Assembly: GCA_947494695.1 (NCBI GenBank)
Contig: CANLWB010000003.1
Location: 372,001-436,000, forward strand
Source of the DNA: an uncultured Flavobacteriaceae bacterium
GTDB lineage: Bacteria; Bacteroidota; Bacteroidia; Flavobacteriales; Flavobacteriaceae
DNA length: 64,000 nucleotides
Reading direction: 5' to 3'
Part shown: positions 17,292 through 25,713 of the stretch, piece by piece
Position numbering within the stretch: position 1 is the stretch's first letter
How the letters are laid out: each line of letters begins with the position of its first letter
Translations under genes and position numbers: made by a program
The notes under the pieces: model-generated
Seen by the model: only the letters and a program-made list of their open reading frames with translations
Told to the model about the DNA's origin: nothing
Databases searched by the model: none

Positions 17292-17369
17292 ATAGAGAAT
17301 AGAGAATAGAGAATAGAGAATAGAGAATAGAGAATAGAGAATAGAGAATAGAGAATAGAGAATAGAGAA
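17291..17369 (+). repeat. Heptanucleotide array AATAGAG between btuC and btuD
   Basis: Eleven near-perfect copies of AATAGAG fill the gap between permease and ATPase genes, starting on the last base of the btuC stop and ending about 27 bases before the btuD ATG. Each reading frame meets TAG, so it is untranslated. Uniform copies suggest recent expansion. Length changes here would alter the spacing inside an operon. Confidence 0.97.
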
Positions 17370-17396
17370 AGTTATCTAAAGTATTTGGAATTCGGA

Positions 17397-18209
17397 ATGT
17401 CTTTATTGGAATTTATGAAAAAAAATGAATCACATATCGTTTTAAAAACCGAAGATTTGGTAATAGGCTACAATACTAAAAAGGCCAAAAGTATTATCGC
17501 ATCTAACATTAACATCGAGTTACATAAGGGAGAGCTCGTTGGTCTTATCGGGGCCAATGGAATAGGAAAATCAACCTTATTACGAACGATTACCGGGGTT
17601 CAACGAAAACTTAGCGGACATATTAGTATTAATAACACGCTTTTGGAAAACTATTCTAACCTTAGCCTCGCAAAAGCACTAAGTCTGGTTCTTACAGAAT
17701 CTTTAACGTCTAAAAACCTAACAGTTTTCGAGTTGGTAGCCCTGGGAAGGCAGCCTTACACCAACTGGGTTGGAAATTTAAGCGATAAAGATCTTCAAAC
17801 GGTAAACACATGCCTACACCAAATCAATATCGACGACCTAAAACATAAAAAATGCTATGAATTAAGTGACGGACAGCTCCAAAAAGTCATGATCGCCCGT
17901 GCTTTAGCTCAGGATACCGATTTAATTATTCTGGACGAACCCACGACACACCTGGATATGTATCACAAAGCATATATTTTAAAACTGCTTCAAAGGCTAG
18001 CTAAAGAAACCAATAAAACGATCCTGTTTTCATCTCACGAAATAGATTTAGCCATTCAATTATGTGATACGCTTATTGTAATGTCTGATAACTCGGTTAT
18101 TACAGGGCAACCCTGTGACCTCATAGAAAAAGGAACATTTGATAATTTGTTTCCCAAAGATTTCATCGTTTTTGATAATAAAACAGGGAGTTTTCGGGTG
18201 AAAAAGTAA
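17397..18209 (+). CDS. btuD: ABC transporter ATP-binding protein, BtuD/FecE family
   Basis: Energises the BtuC permease. 270 residues. Walker A GANGIGKST is near residue 52, Q-loop LTESLTSKNLT, signature LSDGQLQKV near 155, Walker B LIILDEPTTHLD, switch histidine in FSSHEID. The ATG at 17397 is used; a TTG four codons upstream is also possible. Its distance from btuC (105 bases, all repeats) is unusual for this otherwise tight transporter operon. Confidence 0.93.
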   Translation: MSLLEFMKKNESHIVLKTEDLVIGYNTKKAKSIIASNINIELHKGELVGLIGANGIGKSTLLRTITGVQRKLSGHISINNTLLENYSNLSLAKALSLVLTESLTSKNLTVFELVALGRQPYTNWVGNLSDKDLQTVNTCLHQINIDDLKHKKCYELSDGQLQKVMIARALAQDTDLIILDEPTTHLDMYHKAYILKLLQRLAKETNKTILFSSHEIDLAIQLCDTLIVMSDNSVITGQPCDLIEKGTFDNLFPKDFIVFDNKTGSFRVKK

Positions 18210-18271
18210 TACCTCTGAAAACAAATTCTAAATTCCAAAATATTTAGTCTGGGTCTTCCATTCAAAAAAAT

Positions 18272-18279
18272 TATCTTTG
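18272..18279 (+). promoter_or_regulatory. TAnnTTTG promoter element of rmuC
   Basis: TATCTTTG, 21 bases before the rmuC ATG at 18300, in the expected place for a short leader. It separates rmuC from the btuFCD transcript. Confidence 0.7.
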
Positions 18280-18299
18280 ATTATATATTATTCGCATTC

Positions 18300-19625
18300 A
18301 TGAACGACAGTCTTATTCTTATTATTTCCGTACTCATTTCTGCCGCTATAGGTGGTTATTTGGGTGTTTTATTCTCTAAACTTAAAAGTAAAAGTGATAA
18401 AAGTGCACTTGAAGAACGCCAGAATCAAATGAGTCGTACGATAGATGAACTTAGACAAAACTTAAGTAAAATTGAAGGTGAACGTGAAGACATAAGGAGA
18501 GAAAAGGAATTTTTAAATTCTGAATTAACTCGAAAAAATACCGAGTATGAAAACCTTCAACAGTTAAATTTAAAACGTGATAAAGAGATTGAAGAACGTC
18601 AGGAGCAGTTGCGTAAAGATTTTGAATTGTTGGCGACGAAAATATTAGATGAAAAGTCCGAGAAATTTACACTTCAGAATAAAGAAAACATCAAAAACAT
18701 TTTAAATCCATTACAAGAGAAAATTCAGGGTTTTGAGAAAAAGGTGGAAGCTTCTCAAAAGGAAAGCATTAGCATGCATTCTGCTTTAAAAGAGCAACTT
18801 CTTGGTCTAAAAGACCTCAACCAACAAATGAGTAAGGAGGCTACCAATTTAACGCGTGCTTTAAAAGGAGACAGCAAAATGCAAGGAAATTGGGGTGAAT
18901 TGGTTTTAGAGCGCGTTCTTGAAAAATCGGGATTAGAGAAAGACCGTGAGTATTTTGTGCAGCAAAGTTTTACGCTAAACGATGGTTCCAGGGTACTCCC
19001 CGATGTTGTATTACATTTACCAGACAGTAAAAAAATGATTATCGATTCTAAGGTATCCTTAACCGATTATGAGCGTTTGGTTAATGCAGAAGATGATGAT
19101 AAAGCATTGTTTTTAAAGGCACATGTTAATTCTGTAAAAAAACATGTGGATCAACTTTCCGAAAAGAACTATCAGGATTTATACGATATAGCTTCACCTG
19201 ATTTTGTGCTTATGTTTATCCCCATTGAACCAGCTTTTGCTGTGGTTATAAACGAGGACAGTTCAATTTATAATAGAGCATTCGAAAAAAATATAGTTAT
19301 TGTTACACCATCTACTCTATTGGCGACGCTTCGCACCATAGACACGATGTGGAATAATGAAAAACAACAACGAAATGCTATAGAAATTGCCAGACAAGCC
19401 GGTGCTTTGTATGATAAATTTGAAGGCCTGGTAAAAGACCTTACTGGTGTTGGAAAGAAAATTGATGCTGCTAAACATGACTATTCTGCTGCTATGAACA
19501 AGTTAGTTGAAGGTAGAGGTAACCTGATTACCAGTGTTGAAAAGCTTAAAAAAATGGGAGCGAAAGCTAAAAAAGCGCTACCTGAAGCTATTATAAAACG
19601 GGCTGAAGATGATGATCAATCTTAA
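18300..19625 (+). CDS. rmuC: DNA recombination protein RmuC
   Basis: 441 residues: an N-terminal membrane segment (about 4-24), a long coiled coil (about 35-190, rich in E/K/Q), then the nuclease-like RmuC domain with GNWGELVLERVLEKSG, VLPDVVLHLPDSK, and IDSKVSLTDYERL, the restriction-endonuclease-like core. In E. coli RmuC limits recombination at inverted repeats. It has its own promoter and is followed by the SatD operator array. Confidence 0.95.
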   Translation: MNDSLILIISVLISAAIGGYLGVLFSKLKSKSDKSALEERQNQMSRTIDELRQNLSKIEGEREDIRREKEFLNSELTRKNTEYENLQQLNLKRDKEIEERQEQLRKDFELLATKILDEKSEKFTLQNKENIKNILNPLQEKIQGFEKKVEASQKESISMHSALKEQLLGLKDLNQQMSKEATNLTRALKGDSKMQGNWGELVLERVLEKSGLEKDREYFVQQSFTLNDGSRVLPDVVLHLPDSKKMIIDSKVSLTDYERLVNAEDDDKALFLKAHVNSVKKHVDQLSEKNYQDLYDIASPDFVLMFIPIEPAFAVVINEDSSIYNRAFEKNIVIVTPSTLLATLRTIDTMWNNEKQQRNAIEIARQAGALYDKFEGLVKDLTGVGKKIDAAKHDYSAAMNKLVEGRGNLITSVEKLKKMGAKAKKALPEAIIKRAEDDDQS

Positions 19626-19629
19626 TATA

Positions 19630-19761
19630 TATCACATTAAAACATGATATTTTAATTTATCACACAAAAATGCGATATTTAAATTTATCACAAAATTATG
19701 CGATATATTTGTTTATCACATAAAAATGTGATATTTTTGCTTATCATACAAATATGTGATA
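19630..19761 (+). promoter_or_regulatory. Five-copy 28-base operator array before the SatD-like gene
   Basis: Five units start at 19630, 19658, 19686, 19714 and 19742, exactly 28 bases apart. Each holds a ~20-base imperfect palindrome, best in unit 4: TATCACATAAAAATGTGATA. Half sites vary between TATCACA and TATCGCA (TGCGATA on the other side). The array covers two promoter-like elements and ends 2 bases before the start codon, so a bound protein would block transcription. There are no spacers as in CRISPR. Confidence 0.9.
19732..19739 (+). promoter_or_regulatory. TAnnTTTG promoter element inside the operator array
   Basis: TATTTTTG, 25 bases before the ATG at 19764, spans the junction of units 4 and 5. 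A second match, TATATTTG at 19704-19711, sits one 28-base period upstream, so each repeat junction resembles a promoter. Confidence 0.55.
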
Positions 19762-19763
19762 TT

Positions 19764-20393
19764 ATGTTAGTTAAAGAAACCACCAGTGTTATAACCGGTG
19801 ATATTATTAAGTCCAGAACACAACTAAATCCGGAAATATGGATAAAAGCACTGAAAAGTGCCTTATCGTATTTAAGCCCGGACAGAACGTATTGGGAGAT
19901 ATACAGAGGCGACAGTTTTCAAATAGAAATACAAGATATTCATACTAGTTTTTTGGCCGCATTGTATATAAAAGCCTGTATAAAGACCATTCACGGCTTA
20001 GATGTTCGCCAGGCTATAGGCATTGGCACTAAAGCTTATGATGGTGAAAATGTCACAGAATCTAATGGAGAAGCGTTTATATATTCGGGAGAAACTCTGG
20101 AAACTCTAAAAAAAGAAAAACAAAACTTACGTATAAAAACCAAAGACGATAAACTCAATGAAGCGTTAAACCTGTATTTTAAGTTAGCCCTTATTTCTAT
20201 GGATAGTTGGACCGTAAATCTAGCCGAAATGGTTAAATTAAGCATCGAAAAACCTAACGAGCGGCAAAGTGAACTGGGAAAGCTCATAGGCATTAATCAA
20301 AACGCTGTAAGCACCAGGCAAAAAAGAGCTCATCTTGACGAAATTATGGAGCTCGATCTCATGTACAGAGAAAAAATAGATACTTTAATATGA
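19764..20393 (+). CDS. SatD-like DNA-binding regulator
   Basis: 209 residues. The N-terminus SVITGDIIKSR and the SNGEAFIYSGETLE segment match the SatD family, which is often paired with DUF3307 membrane proteins. A C-terminal helix-turn-helix (about 165-195, ELGKLIGINQNAVSTRQKRA) indicates DNA binding. The ATG at 19764 was chosen because the longer frame from 19698 runs through the operator array. It overlaps the DUF3307 gene by 4 bases. Autorepression through the upstream palindromes is the simplest model; the inducing signal is unknown. Confidence 0.85.
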   Translation: MLVKETTSVITGDIIKSRTQLNPEIWIKALKSALSYLSPDRTYWEIYRGDSFQIEIQDIHTSFLAALYIKACIKTIHGLDVRQAIGIGTKAYDGENVTESNGEAFIYSGETLETLKKEKQNLRIKTKDDKLNEALNLYFKLALISMDSWTVNLAEMVKLSIEKPNERQSELGKLIGINQNAVSTRQKRAHLDEIMELDLMYREKIDTLI

Positions 20394-21094
20394 TACTACT
20401 TAAACTGTTATTAGCCCATTTAATTGGCGACTTTTTTCTTCAACCTCAAAAATGGGTTCAGGAGAAAGAAACAAAAAAACTAAAATCCCCCAAATTATAT
20501 ATTCATATCCTTATTCATATCGTTCTATTACTTATAGTACTTTGGGATATATCGCTATGGCCCTACATAATAACTATAGGAATTTCTCACCTTATTATAG
20601 ACGCTTTAAAACTCACCTTTCAAAAAGAAAAGACCAAACGATCCTTATTTTTTATAGATCAATTGCTTCATATTTTAGTTATTGTTGGGTGCTATGTGCT
20701 CTATTCAGAATACAAATTCGACTGGGAACTTATAATGACCGAGGCCAACCTTTTGTTCCTAACCTCTATATTATTTTTAACAATTCCAGTCGCAATAATT
20801 ATGAAAACCATTTTTTTAAAGTGGAATATTTCAGAACTCACTAAAAATAGCATGTCTCTTAAGGATGCTGGTAAATATATTGGTATTTTGGAACGTGTTT
20901 TAGTGTTTTTATTCGTCATATCAGACCATTGGGAAGCTGTTGGTTTTCTAATTACGGCTAAATCTGTGTTTAGGTTTGGAAGTTTAAGAGAAAGCAAAGA
21001 CAGACAACTTACCGAGTATATTTTAATAGGCACTTTAATTAGTTTTGGAATAGCAATCGTCACGGGCATTATATACAATACCGTGCTAACTTAA
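20390..21094 (+). CDS. DUF3307 membrane protein
   Basis: 234 residues with six to seven membrane segments. The N-terminus LLLAHLIGDFFLQPQKWVQEK is the family hallmark, with histidine and aspartate facing the membrane (AHLIGDF, SHLIIDA, FFIDQLLH), reminiscent of metal-dependent membrane enzymes. Function unknown. It overlaps the SatD-like gene by 4 bases and so is co-transcribed under the operator array. The SatD/DUF3307 pair recurs in many bacteria, which suggests a conserved two-gene unit. Confidence 0.85.
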   Translation: MILLKLLLAHLIGDFFLQPQKWVQEKETKKLKSPKLYIHILIHIVLLLIVLWDISLWPYIITIGISHLIIDALKLTFQKEKTKRSLFFIDQLLHILVIVGCYVLYSEYKFDWELIMTEANLLFLTSILFLTIPVAIIMKTIFLKWNISELTKNSMSLKDAGKYIGILERVLVFLFVISDHWEAVGFLITAKSVFRFGSLRESKDRQLTEYILIGTLISFGIAIVTGIIYNTVLT

Positions 21095-21099
21095 TATAC

Positions 21100-21636
21100 A
21101 TGTTTAAAAGCATACAGAAATCGCAAGTCACGATCACAGAATTAATGCTCCCATCCCACTCTAACTTTAGTGGAAAAATTCATGGTGGTTATATTTTAAA
21201 CCTCATGGATCAAATCGCATTTGCATGCGCATCAAAACATTCCGGGCACTATTGTGTAACAGCATCGGTGAATCGGGTTGATTTCTTAAATTCCATCGAT
21301 GTTGGTGAACTGGTCACTCTAAAAGCTTCTGTTAACTATACGGGAAGAACCTCTATGGTTATTGGGGTACGTGTCGAGTCCGAAAACATCCAAACAGGCC
21401 ATATAAAACACTGTAATTCCTCGTATTTTACTATGGTTGCCAAAGATGAAAACGGAAAAAACGTCCCGGTACCGGGAATCGTATTAGACTCAGAACAAAG
21501 TATACGCCGTTTTTCAAGAAGTGTTGCCAGACAAGAACAGGCAAAAACCAGAACGAATCACTTTAAAGCTTCAGAGTTTAAAATGGACGATTACATCTCG
21601 CTTTTACAAGGGCATAACGTCAAGGTAGAACTCTAA
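21100..21636 (+). CDS. Acyl-CoA thioesterase, hotdog fold
   Basis: 178-residue cytoplasmic thioesterase hydrolysing acyl-CoA to fatty acid and CoA. The hotdog helix is in KIHGGYILNLMDQIAFACASKH (conserved part GG...MD, about residues 27-42), followed by TASVNRVDFLNSIDVGELVTL. A C-terminal extension of ~50 residues is present, as in bacterial YciA/acyl-CoA hydrolase relatives. It starts 5 bases after the DUF3307 gene. Its stop codon overlaps that of the convergent receptor gene, leaving no room for a terminator. Confidence 0.92.
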   Translation: MFKSIQKSQVTITELMLPSHSNFSGKIHGGYILNLMDQIAFACASKHSGHYCVTASVNRVDFLNSIDVGELVTLKASVNYTGRTSMVIGVRVESENIQTGHIKHCNSSYFTMVAKDENGKNVPVPGIVLDSEQSIRRFSRSVARQEQAKTRTNHFKASEFKMDDYISLLQGHNVKVEL

Positions 21637-24146
21637 AAGTAGACCTCGAAGACTGCATTGGGAGTAAACCCTAATGATTTCTGTAAAATTTCAGCAAGCG
21701 CTCCGCCATTAACGCGGTAAAAATTACTTATCTGGTTCTCTCTGTCTAAAATATTCCAAACCGAGAGCCCCAGGTTACCTCTTATATTTCTGCCTAATTT
21801 CAGATTGTACAGTGCAGAAATGTCTAAGCGCAAGTAATCATTTAGGTTTGAAGCGTTAGTAGCTCCAAAATTCACCTGCCCATCTACAATTTCATTATTA
21901 GCAACGGGTTGTGTTGTTGGTACTCCGGAATGCCAATTGAGTCCGGCAGAAAGCTTCAACTGATTGAATGCATAAGTCGTTCCCAAGGTTATGGCATGAG
22001 AAATATTGAAGTTACTGGGAAAATAATCGGGTTCTAAATCTTTAAAACGATATCGGTTATCCATATAAGAATAACTTAGCCAGGTACTCACTTTATCAAC
22101 TTGTTTTCGCAATAAGACATCCACCCCCTTCACATCATAACGCCCGCTACTTTTGGTAAACTCGTATTGATTATGAAACCCTTGACTTTGGGTTGTAACT
22201 CCATCAACCTTCTTATAAAATCCGTCTACGCCTATTAACCATCCGTTATAACTATAATTAAGCCCCATAGATACTTGTTTACTCGTAATAACTGGAATTT
22301 CACTATCATTAGACAACTGCCACCTGCGTTTTTCTATGCCTAGAAAGTCGTTCTGGAAATTGATGACCTGAGAGGTGTTTTGATGTTTAAATTCCCCTAA
22401 GATTTCAAGTGTGAAATGGTGAAGAAACCGATGATTAAAGCTCAATCGAGGTTCCCATATACTCTTTTTAAATTTACTAAGGTAATTGTACCTAAGCCCC
22501 AGATTTACATTAGTTTTTTGATTCTTCGTTTTATAATCTAACTGGGAAAAAACACCATGTGTTCTTAAGACTTCCGACACTAAAAATTTATATAACGGAA
22601 GGTCTACATCATCTAAATTGGTTACTTCTGTTTCTACAAAATGATACCCATTCAACACATGTAACCTATCGTTCAATTTATAATCTGCCTTAAGTTTGGT
22701 ACTGGTTTCAGATACAATATTCTCTTGTAAAAAACGCTGCGCTTCGGGTATATTAACGTTTACTGCTCTAAGCTTATAATCTGTTTCATAAATTTCGAAA
22801 TCTGTTCTTAGTTTATCATTCCAATCCCTGCTATAATGTATGGCTCCTGCAATACTACTTTGAGTTAGCTTACTTAAACGAGATTCTTCTTCAAAATCTA
22901 TGACGGCATTTTCATTAAACTGAAGTCGGTTTTGTGAATTAATAAAGTTCACCCTTAGCTTGTCTTTGTCACTAAAATTATAAATCCACCTTAGCGACGT
23001 ATCGTAAAAGTCAAACGTTTCATTTGTATTCGTAATTGCCATAAAATTAGAAGCCACTTCAGTATTCTGAGAAATCCTATCAAAAAACGCAGTATAAGTT
23101 GGTGTTTCTATAAAATCACTAATTGACTTTCGTGCCGCAATTTGAATAGATGATGATTCGCTAATTGGAATGTCTGCAAATCCATTAGCATCGGTTAAGT
23201 TTAATCCGGCTACACCTTTAAACTCATGATTCACCTCATGATTTGTCTGCATGGAAATGGTTCCCGAAACGCCATCGGTATAACTCACATGACTTCCACT
23301 TTTTCTTAAAGAAACCTTGTTGGTAATGTGCGGATTATACATGGATATGAGACCAAAAAAATGACCAGATTGATACATTTTAATATCGTCCCAAAGGATT
23401 AAATTTTGATCATGAGTCCCTCCTCTAATATTGATATTCGAAACAGTTTCATTAACACTTTGAATTCCTGGAAATGCCTGAACTGCCTGTAATACATCAT
23501 TATTAATCAGTCCCGGCAAAATCTTTAAATTTGAAAAATCTATTTGGAAGGACCCATTATCAATTTTATTAATACCACTTGTGATGTAATTAGATATGAT
23601 AACACGAGACAACGACTGAATGTCTGGTTGTAACAATACATCACTGCATTTATCTGTTTTAAAGGCTTTAAAAGACTTTGTTATAGTTTTATACCCCAAA
23701 TAACGAATTGTAATGTGTTGGGATACGTTTTCTACTTTTATTTCGAAAAAACCATTTTCGTCGCTCGTCGTAAAACCATTTTGGGTTTGAATAGTGGCCT
23801 TAGGCAATACTCGTAAATCATCATTATCTTTGAGAAAACCACAAAAAACGATTTCTTTTCCGGGTTGAATTAATACAAAGCTTCCGTTCAAGGTAAATAA
23901 TAGTCCGGTAGTTGTTTCCAGGTAGTTTAAAGCGTCTTGTAATGATATATTTTTTCCAGGGGGCTTAATGGAAATGCCTTCCACGACGTCTTTCGCATAA
24001 TTAAATTGAACATCGTGTGTCTCTTCAAGCAACGACATAATTTGCTCTAGGGTACGTAAACCTATATCCTTCTGAGCGCAAACAGCGTGAACTGTTAGAA
24101 ACAAGAGGCTAAAAAAAATAACTGTTTTTTTAATGCTCTTTTTCAT
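21633..24146 (-). CDS. TonB-dependent receptor with N-terminal signalling domain
   Basis: 837 residues. A signal peptide is followed by an STN domain (about 25-105, typical of receptors that talk to FecR), a carboxypeptidase-like beta domain (about 110-190, KATIQTQNGFTTSDENGFFEI), then plug (IRGGTHDQNLILWDD) and barrel ending FEVYF. The gene overlaps fecR by 17 bases, so the three-gene order sigma - FecR - receptor is a cell-surface signalling unit. The ligand is unknown: no siderophore or sugar genes lie beside it and there is no SusD. Confidence 0.93.
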   Translation of the reverse strand: MKKSIKKTVIFFSLLFLTVHAVCAQKDIGLRTLEQIMSLLEETHDVQFNYAKDVVEGISIKPPGKNISLQDALNYLETTTGLLFTLNGSFVLIQPGKEIVFCGFLKDNDDLRVLPKATIQTQNGFTTSDENGFFEIKVENVSQHITIRYLGYKTITKSFKAFKTDKCSDVLLQPDIQSLSRVIISNYITSGINKIDNGSFQIDFSNLKILPGLINNDVLQAVQAFPGIQSVNETVSNINIRGGTHDQNLILWDDIKMYQSGHFFGLISMYNPHITNKVSLRKSGSHVSYTDGVSGTISMQTNHEVNHEFKGVAGLNLTDANGFADIPISESSSIQIAARKSISDFIETPTYTAFFDRISQNTEVASNFMAITNTNETFDFYDTSLRWIYNFSDKDKLRVNFINSQNRLQFNENAVIDFEEESRLSKLTQSSIAGAIHYSRDWNDKLRTDFEIYETDYKLRAVNVNIPEAQRFLQENIVSETSTKLKADYKLNDRLHVLNGYHFVETEVTNLDDVDLPLYKFLVSEVLRTHGVFSQLDYKTKNQKTNVNLGLRYNYLSKFKKSIWEPRLSFNHRFLHHFTLEILGEFKHQNTSQVINFQNDFLGIEKRRWQLSNDSEIPVITSKQVSMGLNYSYNGWLIGVDGFYKKVDGVTTQSQGFHNQYEFTKSSGRYDVKGVDVLLRKQVDKVSTWLSYSYMDNRYRFKDLEPDYFPSNFNISHAITLGTTYAFNQLKLSAGLNWHSGVPTTQPVANNEIVDGQVNFGATNASNLNDYLRLDISALYNLKLGRNIRGNLGLSVWNILDRENQISNFYRVNGGALAEILQKSLGFTPNAVFEVYF

Positions 24147-25041
24147 GAACGACTACCAGGTTTGAAGAACGTATTTTAAAAGCCATATTCATTGGTTCTG
24201 TAATGGATATTAATGCATTTTCTAATTTATCATGCACAAACCCTCCTGTGAATAACCTATTAGGGTTTTCTCCATCGTAAATAACTTCTATATTATATTG
24301 TCGTTCTAACTCTGCTAAAATTTCACTAAATGGAATTTCTTCAAAAGAACTTACGTTTTTAGTCCACTTTGGAGCAGAAACCGTCGTCTTTGTTTCCGTA
24401 AATTTTCCGTTTAAAATTTGAAACCTATCTCCAGCCTTCAATTCTCTTGTAATCGTATCTGATACAACTTTAACAATACCTTCAAAACATTTAACCTCAA
24501 AGTAGTTTTCACGCTGTTTAACGTTAAATTGTGTACCAATCACAGTTACCATTCCGTCTTCGGTTTTAACATCAAAAACCTTTCCTTTTGCAACCTTAAA
24601 AAAGGCTTCTCCTTCCAGTTCTAATGCTCTTTTTTCATCCCATGTTTCGGCATTAAACCGCATTCTGGTCAATGCATTCAATACAACTGTTGATTGATCG
24701 GGGAGTTCAATGGTTCGCTTCTCGCTTGCCAGAGTCTCAACATGTGTTACTGTGTTAAAGAAAAATACAAAATATAAGCCTAAACCAATTACAACGAGAC
24801 CGGCCACTTTTAATAGGGGCCTAAACCAGTTTAGAGTCTTAACCGATGTTTTTTTTGAATAATAGGCTGCCTTAAACGTTTCGAAATCGTCTAAGTTAAA
24901 AAAATGAGATGCCTTAAAATGCTGTGCTGCATCAATGATAGACGTATTGAAATCAGCATCATCTAGTTGACTAAATGCTTCTTTTTCTGTATTCGATAGG
25001 TCATCCTTCAACCATTTTTCTATTAAATATTCTTTGTCCAT
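24130..25041 (-). CDS. FecR-family anti-sigma regulator
   Basis: 303 residues: cytoplasmic anti-sigma part (1-85, beginning LIEKWLKDDLSNTEKEAF), one membrane segment (about 87-108, VAGLVVIGLGLYFVFFF), a periplasmic FecR domain (about 115-215, with RTIELPDQSTVVLNALT and LEGEAFFKVAKG) and a C-terminal DUF4974-like part (FSEILAELERQYNIEV). It carries the signal from the receptor's STN domain to the sigma factor upstream. Order and 17-base overlap with the receptor gene fit the standard arrangement. Confidence 0.94.
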   Translation of the reverse strand: MDKEYLIEKWLKDDLSNTEKEAFSQLDDADFNTSIIDAAQHFKASHFFNLDDFETFKAAYYSKKTSVKTLNWFRPLLKVAGLVVIGLGLYFVFFFNTVTHVETLASEKRTIELPDQSTVVLNALTRMRFNAETWDEKRALELEGEAFFKVAKGKVFDVKTEDGMVTVIGTQFNVKQRENYFEVKCFEGIVKVVSDTITRELKAGDRFQILNGKFTETKTTVSAPKWTKNVSSFEEIPFSEILAELERQYNIEVIYDGENPNRLFTGGFVHDKLENALISITEPMNMAFKIRSSNLVVVHEKEH

Positions 25042-25076
25042 TATATATACAACAACTTTACTTTTATTTCTCCCGA

Positions 25077-25604
25077 TTATTTTATTTTAAATCCTTCTAA
25101 TTCCTTCTTCAGAATATTAAAAGCACTATAAATTCTGTATTCCACCATCTTTTGAGTAATCCCTAACAGGTCTGCAATTTCACTATGTTTCTTCCCTTCT
25201 GCTTTACTTAGCATAAAGGCAACGCGTTGTTCCTCACTTAAGCTCGATAACACCTTATTATAACGTTCTAAGAACTCTTCTTTCTCTAAAAGAAATTCAG
25301 GGGTTTCGTTGGTGTAATCTTTTTTAACCAAAGCTCCCTGATGCTTTAAAACGACTTTTTGATGTTTAGCTTCATTAAGCATCATATTATTCGCAACTGT
25401 AAATAAAAAAGATTTCGCTTTGTGTAATGTCACTTTTTTACAGTTGTGCCAAAGTTTCACGAAGGCATCCTGGACCTTGTCATTCGGATTAAATTGCGTT
25501 CCATATTTATAGTATAAGAAACTGTATAAATCCTTTGAGTATTTGTTATAAACGCGTTCAAAAACGGTTTCTTCACAAATCGTAGTATTGAGGTCTTTTT
25601 TCAA
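25077..25604 (-). CDS. ECF sigma factor, FecI-like (Bacteroidetes family)
   Basis: 175 residues. Region 2 covers about 20-85 (YSKDLYSFLYYKYG, VQDAFVKLWHNC, KSFLFTVANNMML) and region 4 about 110-165 (SSLSEEQRVAFMLSKAEGKKHSEIADLLGITQKMVEYRI). It is the first gene of the sigma/FecR/receptor unit and lies 35 bases before fecR. It differs from the other ECF factor in the window (6091-6600), whose partner is not FecR-like. Confidence 0.94.
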   Translation of the reverse strand: MKKDLNTTICEETVFERVYNKYSKDLYSFLYYKYGTQFNPNDKVQDAFVKLWHNCKKVTLHKAKSFLFTVANNMMLNEAKHQKVVLKHQGALVKKDYTNETPEFLLEKEEFLERYNKVLSSLSEEQRVAFMLSKAEGKKHSEIADLLGITQKMVEYRIYSAFNILKKELEGFKIK

Positions 25605-25713
25605 ACTGTTCTTTTTGAGCCGTTAAAGTAATATAAAAATTAATTTAAAAAAATTGAGGAGTTTATAAAGTTGAGTTGTTATAGTTATAAATTACGAATG
25701 GAAATCCCATTAA

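Noticed and set aside
17291-17369. Heptamer array as part of a phase-variable reading frame
   Set aside because: TAG occurs in the units whatever the frame, so no protein can be read through; only an effect on the leader remains possible.
19630-19761. 28-base repeats as a CRISPR array
   Set aside because: The units are directly joined, are palindromic and vary in sequence, with no unique spacers and no cas genes.
20452-20844. 130-residue forward frame inside the DUF3307 gene
   Set aside because: It has no family features, while the overlapping DUF3307 frame is a clear family match.
21633-24146. SusC/SusD-type polysaccharide utilisation locus
   Set aside because: The receptor has an STN domain and FecI/FecR partners, but there is no SusD-like gene and no glycoside hydrolase nearby.
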